Source: Adhaeribacter aerolatus
Lineage (GTDB): Bacteria; Bacteroidota; Bacteroidia; Cytophagales; Hymenobacteraceae
Direction of reading: 5' to 3'
Assembly (NCBI RefSeq): GCF_007991635.1
Contig: NZ_BJYS01000020.1
Location: 62,001 to 126,000 of the forward strand
DNA: 64,000 nt
Below the pieces are notes generated by a model. The model was not told the DNA's origin and searched no databases. It worked only from the letters and a program-made list of their open reading frames with translations. Positions 26,784 to 36,025 of the stretch are shown here, piece by piece; the first letter of the stretch is position 1, and each line of letters begins with the position of its first letter. A program made the position numbers and the translations under genes.

Positions 26784-28005
26784 ACAGGTTAATTAAAATT
26801 ATTTGAGTGGATATTAAATTGGGTCTGGTGGTCCGGAAAAACCCGGAGTAAGATTAGAAGAGCGGAGGTACTAGTATCAGGGGCGCTTTATTTAAAGCAA
26901 ATTCTTCTTAGCTGTGGTCGATAGTGTTTACTTATTTTGTTCAACAATAAAGCAATATAATCAACTTTTAAATTTTTCATTATATAAGTTCTAATTTACG
27001 GAAAAACAAAATACAAATTTTTGAAATATTTGTTATTTAAATTTAACAAGCATAGGTATTTATACCCATAAATACAAATTAATTCCCGCAATCGATGCCG
27101 GGAACGTTTGCGAAAAAATCCAGTCGTTTAATGCTTTATTACAGCTTAAATACACGAACCTTGAAGATCGAAATATTACTCTTAATTTCTTTATCAGAAA
27201 GGCTATAATTGCAAACAAGAAGGATACGCCATTAACTGGCAGGAAGGATATGCCAGGATTAGGAGCTAAACATCTTTATTCTTAACAGTCTATAATAGAC
27301 AAAATGCATCCTACGCCATGAAAGCTCTAAAATGTGCGTCGAATATATAAAAAGGATTTTGGCAGATAAACCACTACTATTTTGCCAAACAAACAGGAGT
27401 TTCGAGCTTTGAGTGTAAATTGGGTTAAGCGGTAATAAATAACTAAATGCTTTGTCACAAGAAACAACCAAAACTCACCGAAGGTAATGTAGAAATCTGA
27501 TTTTCCTATTTGAAAATCACTAAAAAAATACTAACTTTTAGATGATTCTATATAACTAAACCCTGCCATTAAAGACCTGATACATCCAACGTTACAGCCC
27601 TAAACCACTTACTGTACACCTGCTAAATAACCCCAGCGGCTTACCACTTTAGTAATTATCTCTTTACACTTTAATATTTTAATGAGCACCAAGTTAAAGA
27701 AGCTTTAAAATTTTGAAGATTAGTTTATTTATTAACCATAATGTATATTCAGACTTTATATATACCTAATATGGCAAGCCATTAAAATTGTGGTTAAAAG
27801 GCCATTTCACCTCTGCTGAATTTTGGTTTAGAATACAAAGCACAAAACATACTGCTATAGTAAAAACCAGTTCATACGGAATAATTTTTAGTAAATGATT
27901 CCTAAGGGTATTAAACAAGAATCAAAGAAATTGAAGTTACCGGCAGATTACGTTTACCTGCAAATTTCACCATTTTACCCATAATATTTTTTATCAGAAT
28001 AATCT
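26784..28005. other. 1.2-kb divergent intergenic region between two Sus pairs
   Basis: A/T-rich DNA between the operon A SusC (minus) and an unrelated SusC (plus). It must hold both promoters. The 30 bases before the operon A start (aataattttaatta pattern) match the operon B leader. A palindrome with 8-base arms gtatttat/ataaatac lies at 27056-27075 and may be an operator. No regulator gene, RNA gene or credible open frame is visible. Confidence 0.6.
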
Positions 28006-31000
28006 ATGAATTTAAAATTACCTTCTGTAAGGGCAATTGGCATTAATTTAATGCTCACTGCTTTGCCCAGCCTGGCATTTGCGCAGGCATTACCTGTTAT
28101 TAGTCTCAATAATCCATTAGTCAGGAAGCCAGTTGTGCAAACCTTAATGGCCAGTTCCCGGGCTTTGCCGACTAACATTGATAAAATGGTGAAAGGCAGA
28201 GTGGTAGACCAAAAAGGCGAATCCCTGATTGGCGTGAGCGTACTGGTAAAGGGTACCTCCCGCGGTACTGCTACCGATGTATCCGGCCGATTTGAAATTG
28301 CGGTAGAAGATGTGGGTGCTACCCTGATATTTTCGTACGTGGGCTATGTGCGCAAAGAAATAGAAGTGGGTAATCAAACCGATATAACGGTAACCTTAGA
28401 AAACGATACCCAGGTTTTATCGGAAGTAGTGGTTACGGCCCTGGGTATTAAGCGGGAGAAAAAAGCTTTGGGCTACTCGGTGCAGGAAATTGGTGGCGAA
28501 GCCATTTCTACCGCCAAAGAAGCAAACCTGGCCACTACCCTGGCTGGTAAAATGGCCGGGGTGCAGGTAACCCGCTCGGCCAATGGGGCAGGCGGCTCGT
28601 CAAAAGTAGTAATCCGGGGTAATAATTCATTGGTAGGTAACAGCCAGCCCCTGTATGTAATCGACGGTATACCTATGGATAACAGCAACCCTAATTCACC
28701 GGGCAGCAGCGGCGGTATCGATTACGGCGATGGTATTTCCAACATCAACCCCGAAGACGTTGAATCTATTTCGGTTTTAAAAGGACCCAATGCGGCCGCC
28801 CTTTACGGGCAGCGTGGCAGTAACGGGGTGGTTTTAATTACCACCAAATCGGGTAAAGCGCAAAAAGGTATTGGCGTAAAATATGGTATCGATTATTCAG
28901 TAGGCGATGCCTTGGTTTTGCCGGATTTCCAGGACGAGTACGGCCAGGGACTGGACGGCAATTTTACCCATTTTAGAGGCAACGATGGCAAAATTTACAC
29001 CTGGGCCACGGCGCAAGCCGGCAATATACCAGGCATGCCCAAGACCAGCGGCGGCCGCGACCGGTTTACCCGCAGCAGCTGGGGCCCCAGAATGGAAGGA
29101 CAACAATACGAAGACCAGTGGGGTAACGTGTTAAACTTTACGCCGCAGCCCAATACGTTTCAGAAATTTTTTAACACCGAAACGCAAATGGTAAATAATG
29201 TAAGCTTAGAGGGCGGTACCGATAAAATAAATTACCGGCTGTCATATGGCAATACCCATATTAACGGCTATACCCCCGGCAATACGTTAGACCGCCACAA
29301 TATTAACCTGCGAACAATAGCCAAAATAACTTCTAAACTGGAGCTAGACGCCAAAGCCAACTACATCGACCAAAGAGGTGCCAACCGGCCCACTGTTTCT
29401 GATGCCAGCGATAATCCAGCCTATATTTTCATCAGTCAGCCGCGCAGCATGGGCATGGATATTCTGGCTAACTCGGCCTGGACCGCCGAAGATGTGAGCA
29501 GGCAATTGGGTTATGGTACCGTGCCGTTTGTGGGTATGGAAAAAACCTACGCCACCAACTCTTCTACGGCCAATCCTTACTGGACCCGCGACCATACTTT
29601 CAACTCTGATGACCGGCAACGTTTGATTGGTTTAATCCGGCTGAGCTACCAGTTTAACGACTGGACCAGACTAACGGCCAAAACCGGTACTGACCTTTAT
29701 ACCGACCAGCGTTACCGGCACCGCGAAATAGGCACTTACCAGAGTACTAACCGCAACGGCGATATTTCGGAGCAAGTAACCCGTAACCGCGAAGACAACA
29801 GCGATGTGCTTTTATCGTTAACGCCCGAATTTTCCGATAATTTTTCGGTGGGCTTAAACCTGGGGGCCAGCCACCAGAAATTTTATTCCCGCACCACCGG
29901 CAATACCGGTACCGAATTTATTGTGCCTAGATTATATGCCATTAACAACACGCTCATCAACTCCTATATTTACCGGCTAACCGAGAGCTCTATCAATTCG
30001 GTTTATTTATCCGGCCAGGTAGGTTTTAGAGAATATTTATTCCTCGATTTTTCGGCCCGCAACGACTGGTCTTCTACCCTTTCGCCGGAAAACAATTCCT
30101 TTTTCTACCCGGCTATCAGCACCAGTTTGGTCCTGTCCGATGCTTTAAATATCCAGAGCAATACGTTAAGCTTTCTCAAATTAAGAGGCTCCGTTGCGCA
30201 GGCGGGTAGTTCCGGTTCGCCGTACCAGTTAACCGGCACTTACTCTTTGGATCAGAATGCCCACGGCGGTGTGCCTTTGGCTTCTTTTTCGTCTACCATA
30301 CCAGATCCTAATCTAAAGAACGAGCTTACTACCTCCGTTGAAGTAGGTTTGGAAACACGTGTTTTCCAGAACCGGGCTGGTTTGGCGTTTGCCTATTACA
30401 ATGCCCGTACCGAAAACCAAATATTAGATGTGCCTTTGCCGCCTTCCAGCACTTTTGGTTCGCGCCGCATTAATGCCGGCGAAATTCGTAACCGCGGTAT
30501 TGAATTAACTTTAAACGGAACACCGGTAAAAACCGCGTCAGGCTTTACCTGGGACGCTACCTTTAATTTTTCCCGTAACCGCAACCAGGTTGTTTCGCTG
30601 GCAGAAGGCGTAGATACCTATATTTTAGGCTCGGACCGCGGCGTTAACGTAGTAGCCGAACCCGGTAAACCTTTCGGCACCATTATCGGCAACGGTTTTC
30701 AGTGGCTGCGCGACGAGAACGGCAACCGCCTGATTGATCCGGATACCGGCTTGCCTTTAAAAACCAACGGCAAAATATTATACGAAATTGGCAATGCGTT
30801 GCCTAATTGGTTAGGCGGTTTTAACAACAGTTTCCGGTACAAAGGCATAGCGCTGTCGGCATTAATTGATATTAGCCAGGGCGGTAAAATTTATTCCCAA
30901 AGTTTGCGCGAAGAGCTGGTTTACGGTACCATTAAAAAAACCTTACCCGGCCGCGATGGAACGTATGTAGCCGAGGGGGTAGTAGCCAACAAATCGGCCG

Positions 31001-31365
31001 ATGGCACCTGGACCAGTACCGGGCAGGTTAATACCAAGCAAGTGCGGGCGCAGGATTACTGGAACGTGGTAGCACCGGATAAAGACAATGTGGTACCCGA
31101 AGAAATGCTGAACGATGCCAGCTACGTGATGTTCCGGGAGTTAACCCTCAATTACGCTTTGCCTTCGGTACTGGTAAACCGCACGCCGTTTAAAGGTATA
31201 CGGGCCGGTATTTATGGCCGTAACTTGTTTTACTTACAACGCAAAACCGAAGGTTTTGCCCCGGAGGCTTCTTCATTTAACGTAAATAACTCTTCTCTGG
31301 GCTTAGAATCTACGGCCCTGCCTTTGTTACGTTATTTTGGGGTGAGCCTGAATGTAGAATTATAA
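28006..31365 (+). CDS. SusC/RagA family TonB-dependent outer-membrane transporter (second pair)
   Basis: This 1119-residue protein has a signal peptide ('LTALPSLAFAQ'), a regulatory-like beta domain ('VKGRVVDQKGESLIGVSVLV'), a TonB box region 'SEVVVTALGIKREKKALGYS', a plug with 'VVIRGNNSLVGNSQPLYVID' and 'SVLKGPNAAALYGQRGSNG', and a beta barrel ending 'YFGVSLNVEL'. The 'LGIKREKKALGY' form marks a SusC branch different from operons A and B. It stands with its own SusD-like partner and with no enzyme genes on the same strand. The long region with 'TPGNTLDRHNINLRTIAKI' is part of the barrel. Confidence 0.95.
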   Translation: MNLKLPSVRAIGINLMLTALPSLAFAQALPVISLNNPLVRKPVVQTLMASSRALPTNIDKMVKGRVVDQKGESLIGVSVLVKGTSRGTATDVSGRFEIAVEDVGATLIFSYVGYVRKEIEVGNQTDITVTLENDTQVLSEVVVTALGIKREKKALGYSVQEIGGEAISTAKEANLATTLAGKMAGVQVTRSANGAGGSSKVVIRGNNSLVGNSQPLYVIDGIPMDNSNPNSPGSSGGIDYGDGISNINPEDVESISVLKGPNAAALYGQRGSNGVVLITTKSGKAQKGIGVKYGIDYSVGDALVLPDFQDEYGQGLDGNFTHFRGNDGKIYTWATAQAGNIPGMPKTSGGRDRFTRSSWGPRMEGQQYEDQWGNVLNFTPQPNTFQKFFNTETQMVNNVSLEGGTDKINYRLSYGNTHINGYTPGNTLDRHNINLRTIAKITSKLELDAKANYIDQRGANRPTVSDASDNPAYIFISQPRSMGMDILANSAWTAEDVSRQLGYGTVPFVGMEKTYATNSSTANPYWTRDHTFNSDDRQRLIGLIRLSYQFNDWTRLTAKTGTDLYTDQRYRHREIGTYQSTNRNGDISEQVTRNREDNSDVLLSLTPEFSDNFSVGLNLGASHQKFYSRTTGNTGTEFIVPRLYAINNTLINSYIYRLTESSINSVYLSGQVGFREYLFLDFSARNDWSSTLSPENNSFFYPAISTSLVLSDALNIQSNTLSFLKLRGSVAQAGSSGSPYQLTGTYSLDQNAHGGVPLASFSSTIPDPNLKNELTTSVEVGLETRVFQNRAGLAFAYYNARTENQILDVPLPPSSTFGSRRINAGEIRNRGIELTLNGTPVKTASGFTWDATFNFSRNRNQVVSLAEGVDTYILGSDRGVNVVAEPGKPFGTIIGNGFQWLRDENGNRLIDPDTGLPLKTNGKILYEIGNALPNWLGGFNNSFRYKGIALSALIDISQGGKIYSQSLREELVYGTIKKTLPGRDGTYVAEGVVANKSADGTWTSTGQVNTKQVRAQDYWNVVAPDKDNVVPEEMLNDASYVMFRELTLNYALPSVLVNRTPFKGIRAGIYGRNLFYLQRKTEGFAPEASSFNVNNSSLGLESTALPLLRYFGVSLNVEL

Positions 31366-31392
31366 TTTTATCATCCGCTTTTATTTACCTCC

Positions 31393-32892
31393 ATGAAAAA
31401 TATATTTAAATCAATATTATTAACCGGCGTGGTTCTTTTTACGCAGGCCTGTACCAAAGACTTTGAGAAAATAAACACCCCACCCACTTCTGTAACCACC
31501 ATCGATCCGGGTTTGGTTTTAAGTAAAGTACAGAAAGACGCGGCCTTTGCCGAAGGCGTAGAATACCCGAATAATCAATACGGCTCCTGGATTCAGCACT
31601 GGGGCGGCGGGGTTTTAATATCCAGTTCGCGTTACATCGAACAAAGCGATAACGCCGCCTGGAGTAGCCACTATACTTTAATTCGTAACCTGGCCCAAAT
31701 CCGGAACGAGATATTGAAAGGCCAGGAAGATAGCCCAACCGGCCGGACCAAACTGGCCATTGCCAGAATTGTGGAAATTTCACTTTGGCAACGCCTTACC
31801 GATTTGTTCGGCGATGTTCCTTATTCCGAATCAGCTTTGGGCATTGCCGATATAAAAACCAAACCGGCTTTCGATACCCAGGAATCAATTTACAAATCAT
31901 TAATTGCGGATATTGATGCGGCCATGGCCCAACTCACCCCAACCGATGCCAGCTACGGCAACGCCGATTTTTATTACAAAGGCGATGTAAACAAGTGGAA
32001 AAAATACGCCAATTCGCTTAAACTAAGGTTGGGTATGCGTATTCGTTACGCCGACCCGGCTTTGGCGCAAAAAACTGTAACCGAGGCCATGGGGCAGCCT
32101 TTACTCGAAAGCAACAGCGACAATGCCGCTATTCCGACGTACAACAACGCCACCAATGCCAACGTGCACCCCATTTTAAACCATTTTTTGGCCGGCAGCC
32201 CCGACCTGAAATATTTGGCCGCACCTTTTGTGGCGCAGCTGGTTACCACCAACGATCCGCGTTTGCCCCGCATTGCCCAGCCTACGGTTAATTCGGTTAA
32301 GGCTGGTACCCCGGCATACCGCGGTATTGGCGTAGCCCTTACCGATGCACTGTTAAAAACAATTGTCCGGGACGATTATTCAACGGCTTCTACGCAAACA
32401 TTCTTTAACCGATCTTATAGCCCAGCCATTCCGTGTATCGTTTATTCGTTTTCGGATGTGTCGTTTTATAAAGCCGAAGCCGCCCTGGAAGGCTGGGGCG
32501 CTACGCCGGAACAGGCCGAAGGTTTTTACCAGGCGGGTGTAAGAGCAGCCCTGGCGCAGGAACCGTATAATATTACTACCGTGCCCACCAATTTTGCCAG
32601 TCAGCTTTCCTTTACCGGCTTAACCAAAGAACAAAAGCTGGAAAGAATAGGAACTCAGAAATGGATACAGTTATTTGGCCGGTCTTACGAAGCCTATATT
32701 GAATGGCGCCGCATGGGTTACCCCAAACTGCAACCAGGCCCTAATGCCGGCTCCACCAATGGCACCATTCCGCGCCGAACCATTTATTCATCGCAGGAAG
32801 CCCTGCTGAACGAAGAAAACTACAAAGCCGCCGTTGCCAGAATGCCTAACGGCGATTCGTATACTTCTAAAGTTTGGTGGGATAAACGGTAA
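31393..32892 (+). CDS. SusD-like family 2 outer-membrane lipoprotein
   Basis: This 499-residue protein has a lipobox ('VLFTQAC', Cys20). It belongs to the SusD-like_2 group: 'FEKINTPPTSVTTIDPGLVL', 'RIVEISLWQRLTDLFGDVPY', 'WKKYANSLKLRLGMRIRY', 'VYSFSDVSFYKAEAALEGWG', 'IGTQKWIQLFGRSYEAYIEW' and 'RRTIYSSQEALLNEENYKAA'. It starts 27 bases after the SusC stop and shares its terminator. In this group the partner SusC transporters have varied substrates, not only glycans, so peptide or other uptake is also possible. Confidence 0.93.
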   Translation: MKNIFKSILLTGVVLFTQACTKDFEKINTPPTSVTTIDPGLVLSKVQKDAAFAEGVEYPNNQYGSWIQHWGGGVLISSSRYIEQSDNAAWSSHYTLIRNLAQIRNEILKGQEDSPTGRTKLAIARIVEISLWQRLTDLFGDVPYSESALGIADIKTKPAFDTQESIYKSLIADIDAAMAQLTPTDASYGNADFYYKGDVNKWKKYANSLKLRLGMRIRYADPALAQKTVTEAMGQPLLESNSDNAAIPTYNNATNANVHPILNHFLAGSPDLKYLAAPFVAQLVTTNDPRLPRIAQPTVNSVKAGTPAYRGIGVALTDALLKTIVRDDYSTASTQTFFNRSYSPAIPCIVYSFSDVSFYKAEAALEGWGATPEQAEGFYQAGVRAALAQEPYNITTVPTNFASQLSFTGLTKEQKLERIGTQKWIQLFGRSYEAYIEWRRMGYPKLQPGPNAGSTNGTIPRRTIYSSQEALLNEENYKAAVARMPNGDSYTSKVWWDKR

Positions 32893-33318
32893 ACACTACC
32901 GGCCTCAAGTTTAAATATTAAGCTTTAACCCTGGTCAGTATTTTTTGCCTGTAAGTTAAGGCATTTCTTGCCACTTTATTTTGGTAAGAGCCCGCTAATT
33001 ATTTAAAAGTAATTGGCGGGCTCTTTACTTTTTGAGCTTACGAGCATTTCCGAAATTATTCTTTACAGATGATAAACCAATAATTAAAATGGCGTACTGC
33101 CGTAATAGGAACAGTGCTCTTCCGCTTTTATCTAAAAATACCAGACATAGGTAACAGACTTTACCTATATTAAAACGCTTGCCAAATGGCTCTGTGACGG
33201 GCAGGCTACCCACGAATAAACCTTTATAGAGTACTATAGAAGGTAACTTATTAAAATTCTTGCGGACAGAAGAAAAGAGTTACATTATTAGATAAAACCA
33301 GTGTGAACCTGCCTGTAC
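32893..33318. other. Intergenic region between convergent genes
   Basis: It holds the terminator of the SusC/SusD-like pair (32987-33024). The remaining A/T-rich DNA up to the VOC gene stop shows no gene or repeat. Confidence 0.55.
32987..33024 (+). terminator. Terminator of the second SusC/SusD pair
   Basis: Stem agagcccgc / gcgggctct (perfect, extended inward by taatta pairs) followed by TTACTTTTT. Confidence 0.9.
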
Positions 33319-34230
33319 TCAGCGCATAGGAAAAGGCTCCATCAGTTCAATCCGGGTTCCGTCCGGGTCGTATAAGTTAAGTTGCCAACGGTTATTGCGG
33401 CCAATCCGGGGAGATTCTAATTTATACGGTTGAGGGTCATTTAAACGGGTGCGAAGTACATCCAACGCTTTTTGCATACTGGGTACCTGTAGCGCTACAT
33501 GGTGCAAAACGCCTAATTGCTGCCGGCTTACCGGGCCCGAAACCAACATATATTCAAAATAATCAGTACCATCCGGCACCCGCATGTTAATCCAATTAAT
33601 AACGGTATCGGGCCGGCCCCCGCGCCAAATTTCCGAGAAGTCCAGTAAATTCAGGTAAAAAGCATCCATCTTTTTTACATCCGCTACGGTTATGCCCACG
33701 TGCAAAATTCTATCCGAAACAGCATCTGATAACTGCTCTTCCCGGAAGCTTTTAGAAGTATTTTTTTGCTTTAATTGAATAAATTTTATCAGATGCTTTT
33801 CCGGGTCTTCTACTGTAAACGATAAGATACCAGTCGGCTCCTGATCTAATTTAGGGGGAACTTTCAATCCTTTACTAAGCAGATATTGCCGCATTGCCTC
33901 GGCATTGGTTACCTCCAGTGCAATTTCCAGCATTCGTTCATCCTGCCCATCTGGCAAACCCGAAAATATTTTAAGGTGCTGACGGCCGTTTACTTTAAAA
34001 GTAACCTGCTCCGGAGCAGTATTTTTTTGGCGCATCCGGGTAGGTTTGTAGCCCAGCAAGCCGTGGTAGAAGTTAATGGCCTTAGATAAATCTTTTACCT
34101 GAAAGGCAACATGGCTAATCCCCAGAATAGCCGGCCTTGGGGTAGGTTGTGCCCAAACCCATGCTCCCATACTAGACCCCAGCCACAAGGCAAAAATTCC
34201 AAAAAACAACCAGCACCGTTTTTTTATCAT
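33319..34230 (-). CDS. Exported protein with two VOC (glyoxalase/dioxygenase-fold) domains (operon B)
   Basis: I start at ATG 34230 because the signal peptide 'MIKKRCWLFFGIFALWLG' begins there; an upstream ATG at 34287 only adds 19 unlikely residues. Two VOC domains follow: the first starts 'GISHVAFQVKDLSKAINFY', the second 'RILHVGITVADVKKMDAFY', ending 'DPDGTRIELMEP'. VOC proteins bind a metal and include lyases, epimerases and dioxygenases, so a step on a keto sugar is possible. It is the last gene of operon B, 110 bases after the isomerase. Confidence 0.85.
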   Translation of the reverse strand: MIKKRCWLFFGIFALWLGSSMGAWVWAQPTPRPAILGISHVAFQVKDLSKAINFYHGLLGYKPTRMRQKNTAPEQVTFKVNGRQHLKIFSGLPDGQDERMLEIALEVTNAEAMRQYLLSKGLKVPPKLDQEPTGILSFTVEDPEKHLIKFIQLKQKNTSKSFREEQLSDAVSDRILHVGITVADVKKMDAFYLNLLDFSEIWRGGRPDTVINWINMRVPDGTDYFEYMLVSGPVSRQQLGVLHHVALQVPSMQKALDVLRTRLNDPQPYKLESPRIGRNNRWQLNLYDPDGTRIELMEPFPMR

Positions 34231-34340
34231 TTTAACCAGAAGAGCCGCTTCGAAAATTAAAAAGAAATAATCCAGATGAGCGCACAAAAGAAATCAGCCG
34301 GATAACTTCTCTGGCAAAGAGTAAGCTATCCGGCAAAAAT

Positions 34341-35204
34341 TTATTCTTTCAGCGATTTCAGGTAAGCCATGGTCTGGGGCACCTGCACACTTTTTGCTTT
34401 ACTCTCATCCTCAATATAATAATGCTGCACACCGGCTTTTTTAGCGGCTTTTAATATTGCCGGAATATTTAGCTGGCCGGTACCCAAGGCCACATCATTT
34501 TCGGTAGAAGTCTGGCCCGTAAAGTCGCCTTTCACGCCTTTGCGTAAATCTTTCAGGTGCATTAATTTAAAGCGCTTGGGGTATTTATTCAGCAATTTGG
34601 CCGGGTTCTGGCCCGGATGAAAGGCCCACAATATATCCAGTTCAAACGATACGTATTTGGGGTCGGTATTCTGCACAATGTAATCGAAGAAAGTACCTTT
34701 TTGGTAAGGCTGAAATTCATAGCCGTGGTTATGGTAGCAAAAGGTTAAGCCGTGTTGTTCTTTCAATATTTTGCCGGCCTTATTAAAATCGGCTACGGCT
34801 TTCTGGGCATCTTCGAGTTTAAAAGGTGCTTTGTGCGGAATCCAGGCAACCCGTACGAAAGAGGCACCCAATACTTTGGCTTTACGGGCTACTTCCTCGG
34901 TTTTATTCACCAGTTCTTCGTAGCCCACGCCAAAAGAAGAACATTTAATATTGCGCTCGTCCAGTAATTTCCGCATCTCTTCCGGTGTTTTGCCAAACAA
35001 GTTGGAAAACTCCATATCGGTAATGCCAAGTGCCTTAATGGTATCCAGGGTAGCTGCCACATCTTTGGCAAAACTCTGACGGTGGGTATACGATACCAAA
35101 CCAGGCTTTTGCGGAAACAGGGGTTTGCCCGATTGGGCGAAACTATTATCCAGGCCCAAAAACAGCAGGGTAACAAAACTTAGTAGGTGATAAATTTTAG
35201 ACAT
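34341..35204 (-). CDS. Exported sugar phosphate isomerase/epimerase-type TIM barrel (operon B)
   Basis: This 287-residue protein has a Sec signal peptide ('FVTLLFLGLDNSFAQ'), not the Tat signal of its relatives. The barrel's metal-site residues are visible: 'LTFCYHNHGYEFQPY', 'VSFELDILWAFHPG', 'RFKLMHLKDLRKG' and 'QHYYIEDES'. It should act on a sugar in the periplasm. It is the operon B counterpart of the gene at 20992, but sits after the Gfo/Idh and cupin genes instead of before DUF1080. A short insertion-like element lies just upstream (35262-35412). Confidence 0.9.
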   Translation of the reverse strand: MSKIYHLLSFVTLLFLGLDNSFAQSGKPLFPQKPGLVSYTHRQSFAKDVAATLDTIKALGITDMEFSNLFGKTPEEMRKLLDERNIKCSSFGVGYEELVNKTEEVARKAKVLGASFVRVAWIPHKAPFKLEDAQKAVADFNKAGKILKEQHGLTFCYHNHGYEFQPYQKGTFFDYIVQNTDPKYVSFELDILWAFHPGQNPAKLLNKYPKRFKLMHLKDLRKGVKGDFTGQTSTENDVALGTGQLNIPAILKAAKKAGVQHYYIEDESKAKSVQVPQTMAYLKSLKE

Positions 35205-35261
35205 AATTATTTTGAAGATTATAAAAACAACTCCGACTTGAGCGAAGACTCGTAATATTTA

Positions 35262-35412
35262 GAAGCTGTTTGGTATTTAAAACTAAAACCAAATAATGGT
35301 CGCCATTGGTGGTGTTATCACCGCCAATTTTAAAGCTTTTACCCGGCTACTTGCCGGTGCCTCTACGGTAAGGGCTACTGACTAGCTAAATATTAAAATG
35401 CTAACCAGCTTC
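35262..35412. mobile_element. 151-bp MITE-like element inside operon B
   Basis: The ends are imperfect inverted repeats: left gaagctgtttggtat, right (complement) gaagctggttagcat, 12 of 15 matching. A TTA triplet flanks both sides (35259-35261 and 35413-35415), as expected for a 3-base target duplication. The interior has no open frame but holds a hairpin (ttggtggtg / caccgccaa, 35307-35328). The right end recurs near 11501-11540. It has no transposase of its own and sits between the cupin and isomerase genes. Confidence 0.6.
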
Positions 35413-35460
35413 TTAGTTTAGCAAAATGGTAATTAAGCAAACTTTAGATAATTAGACTAT

Positions 35461-35919
35461 TTAATTCTTGGCTTTATTTTTTAACATCCCCGGCGAATGC
35501 CAGCTAAAAACATGATAGGTAGCCGGCACATTGCCTACATTTTTAATATTGTGCATTTGATTGGAGGCTTGAAAAATAACCGAGCCCGGCCCTACCCGTT
35601 TCATTTGTCCATTAACCAGCGATTCCACCATTCCTTCTTTTATAATCAATATTTCTTCTTCCGGATGTTTATGTGGTGGATGAGATGCCTCGCCAGGTTT
35701 GAGGGTGGTTACATGGCATTCGAGCTCATCCAGGGTAGCGGTTGCTCCCCGGAAAAACCGCCGCGAAAAACCAGTGGGTGTTTCTTTTGCTTCTATTTGT
35801 TGCCAGTCGAAGATAGAGGATTGCATGACATTGCCCTGCGAATACGTAACCGCCACGGTTGCTAAAGTAGCGCTCATGGTAAATAAAGCTATGCCAATAT
35901 CTCTCCGGGTTATCATCAC
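35461..35919 (-). CDS. Exported cupin-domain protein (operon B)
   Basis: This 152-residue protein has an N-terminal signal-like segment with Arg5-Arg6 ('MITRRDIGIALFTMSATLAT'). The cupin barrel holds the metal motif 'HPPHKHPEEEILIIKEG' (two His and a Glu), then 'GPGSVIFQASNQMHNIKNVG' with the second His motif. Such small cupins often isomerise or protect sugars, or bind a metal. It follows the Gfo/Idh gene by 106 bases in operon B and has no counterpart in operon A. Confidence 0.88.
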   Translation of the reverse strand: MMITRRDIGIALFTMSATLATVAVTYSQGNVMQSSIFDWQQIEAKETPTGFSRRFFRGATATLDELECHVTTLKPGEASHPPHKHPEEEILIIKEGMVESLVNGQMKRVGPGSVIFQASNQMHNIKNVGNVPATYHVFSWHSPGMLKNKAKN

Positions 35920-36025
35920 TAAATATTTAGAGTTTTTGAAATATGCAGGTATAAATATTGGCTTGCCCCAAATTAGCTTACCAGTTTGGCAAACTAAAAC
36001 GGGACAAGCCTTACAATATCAGAAA

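Noticed and set aside
27056-27075. Palindrome gtatttat/ataaatac as an operator
   Set aside because: Pure A/T-rich arms in an A/T-rich region arise easily by chance; listed only within the gap entry.
27259-27471. 70-codon minus-strand frame between the two Sus pairs
   Set aside because: Low complexity, A/T-driven composition and no recognisable protein; it sits in promoter-like DNA.
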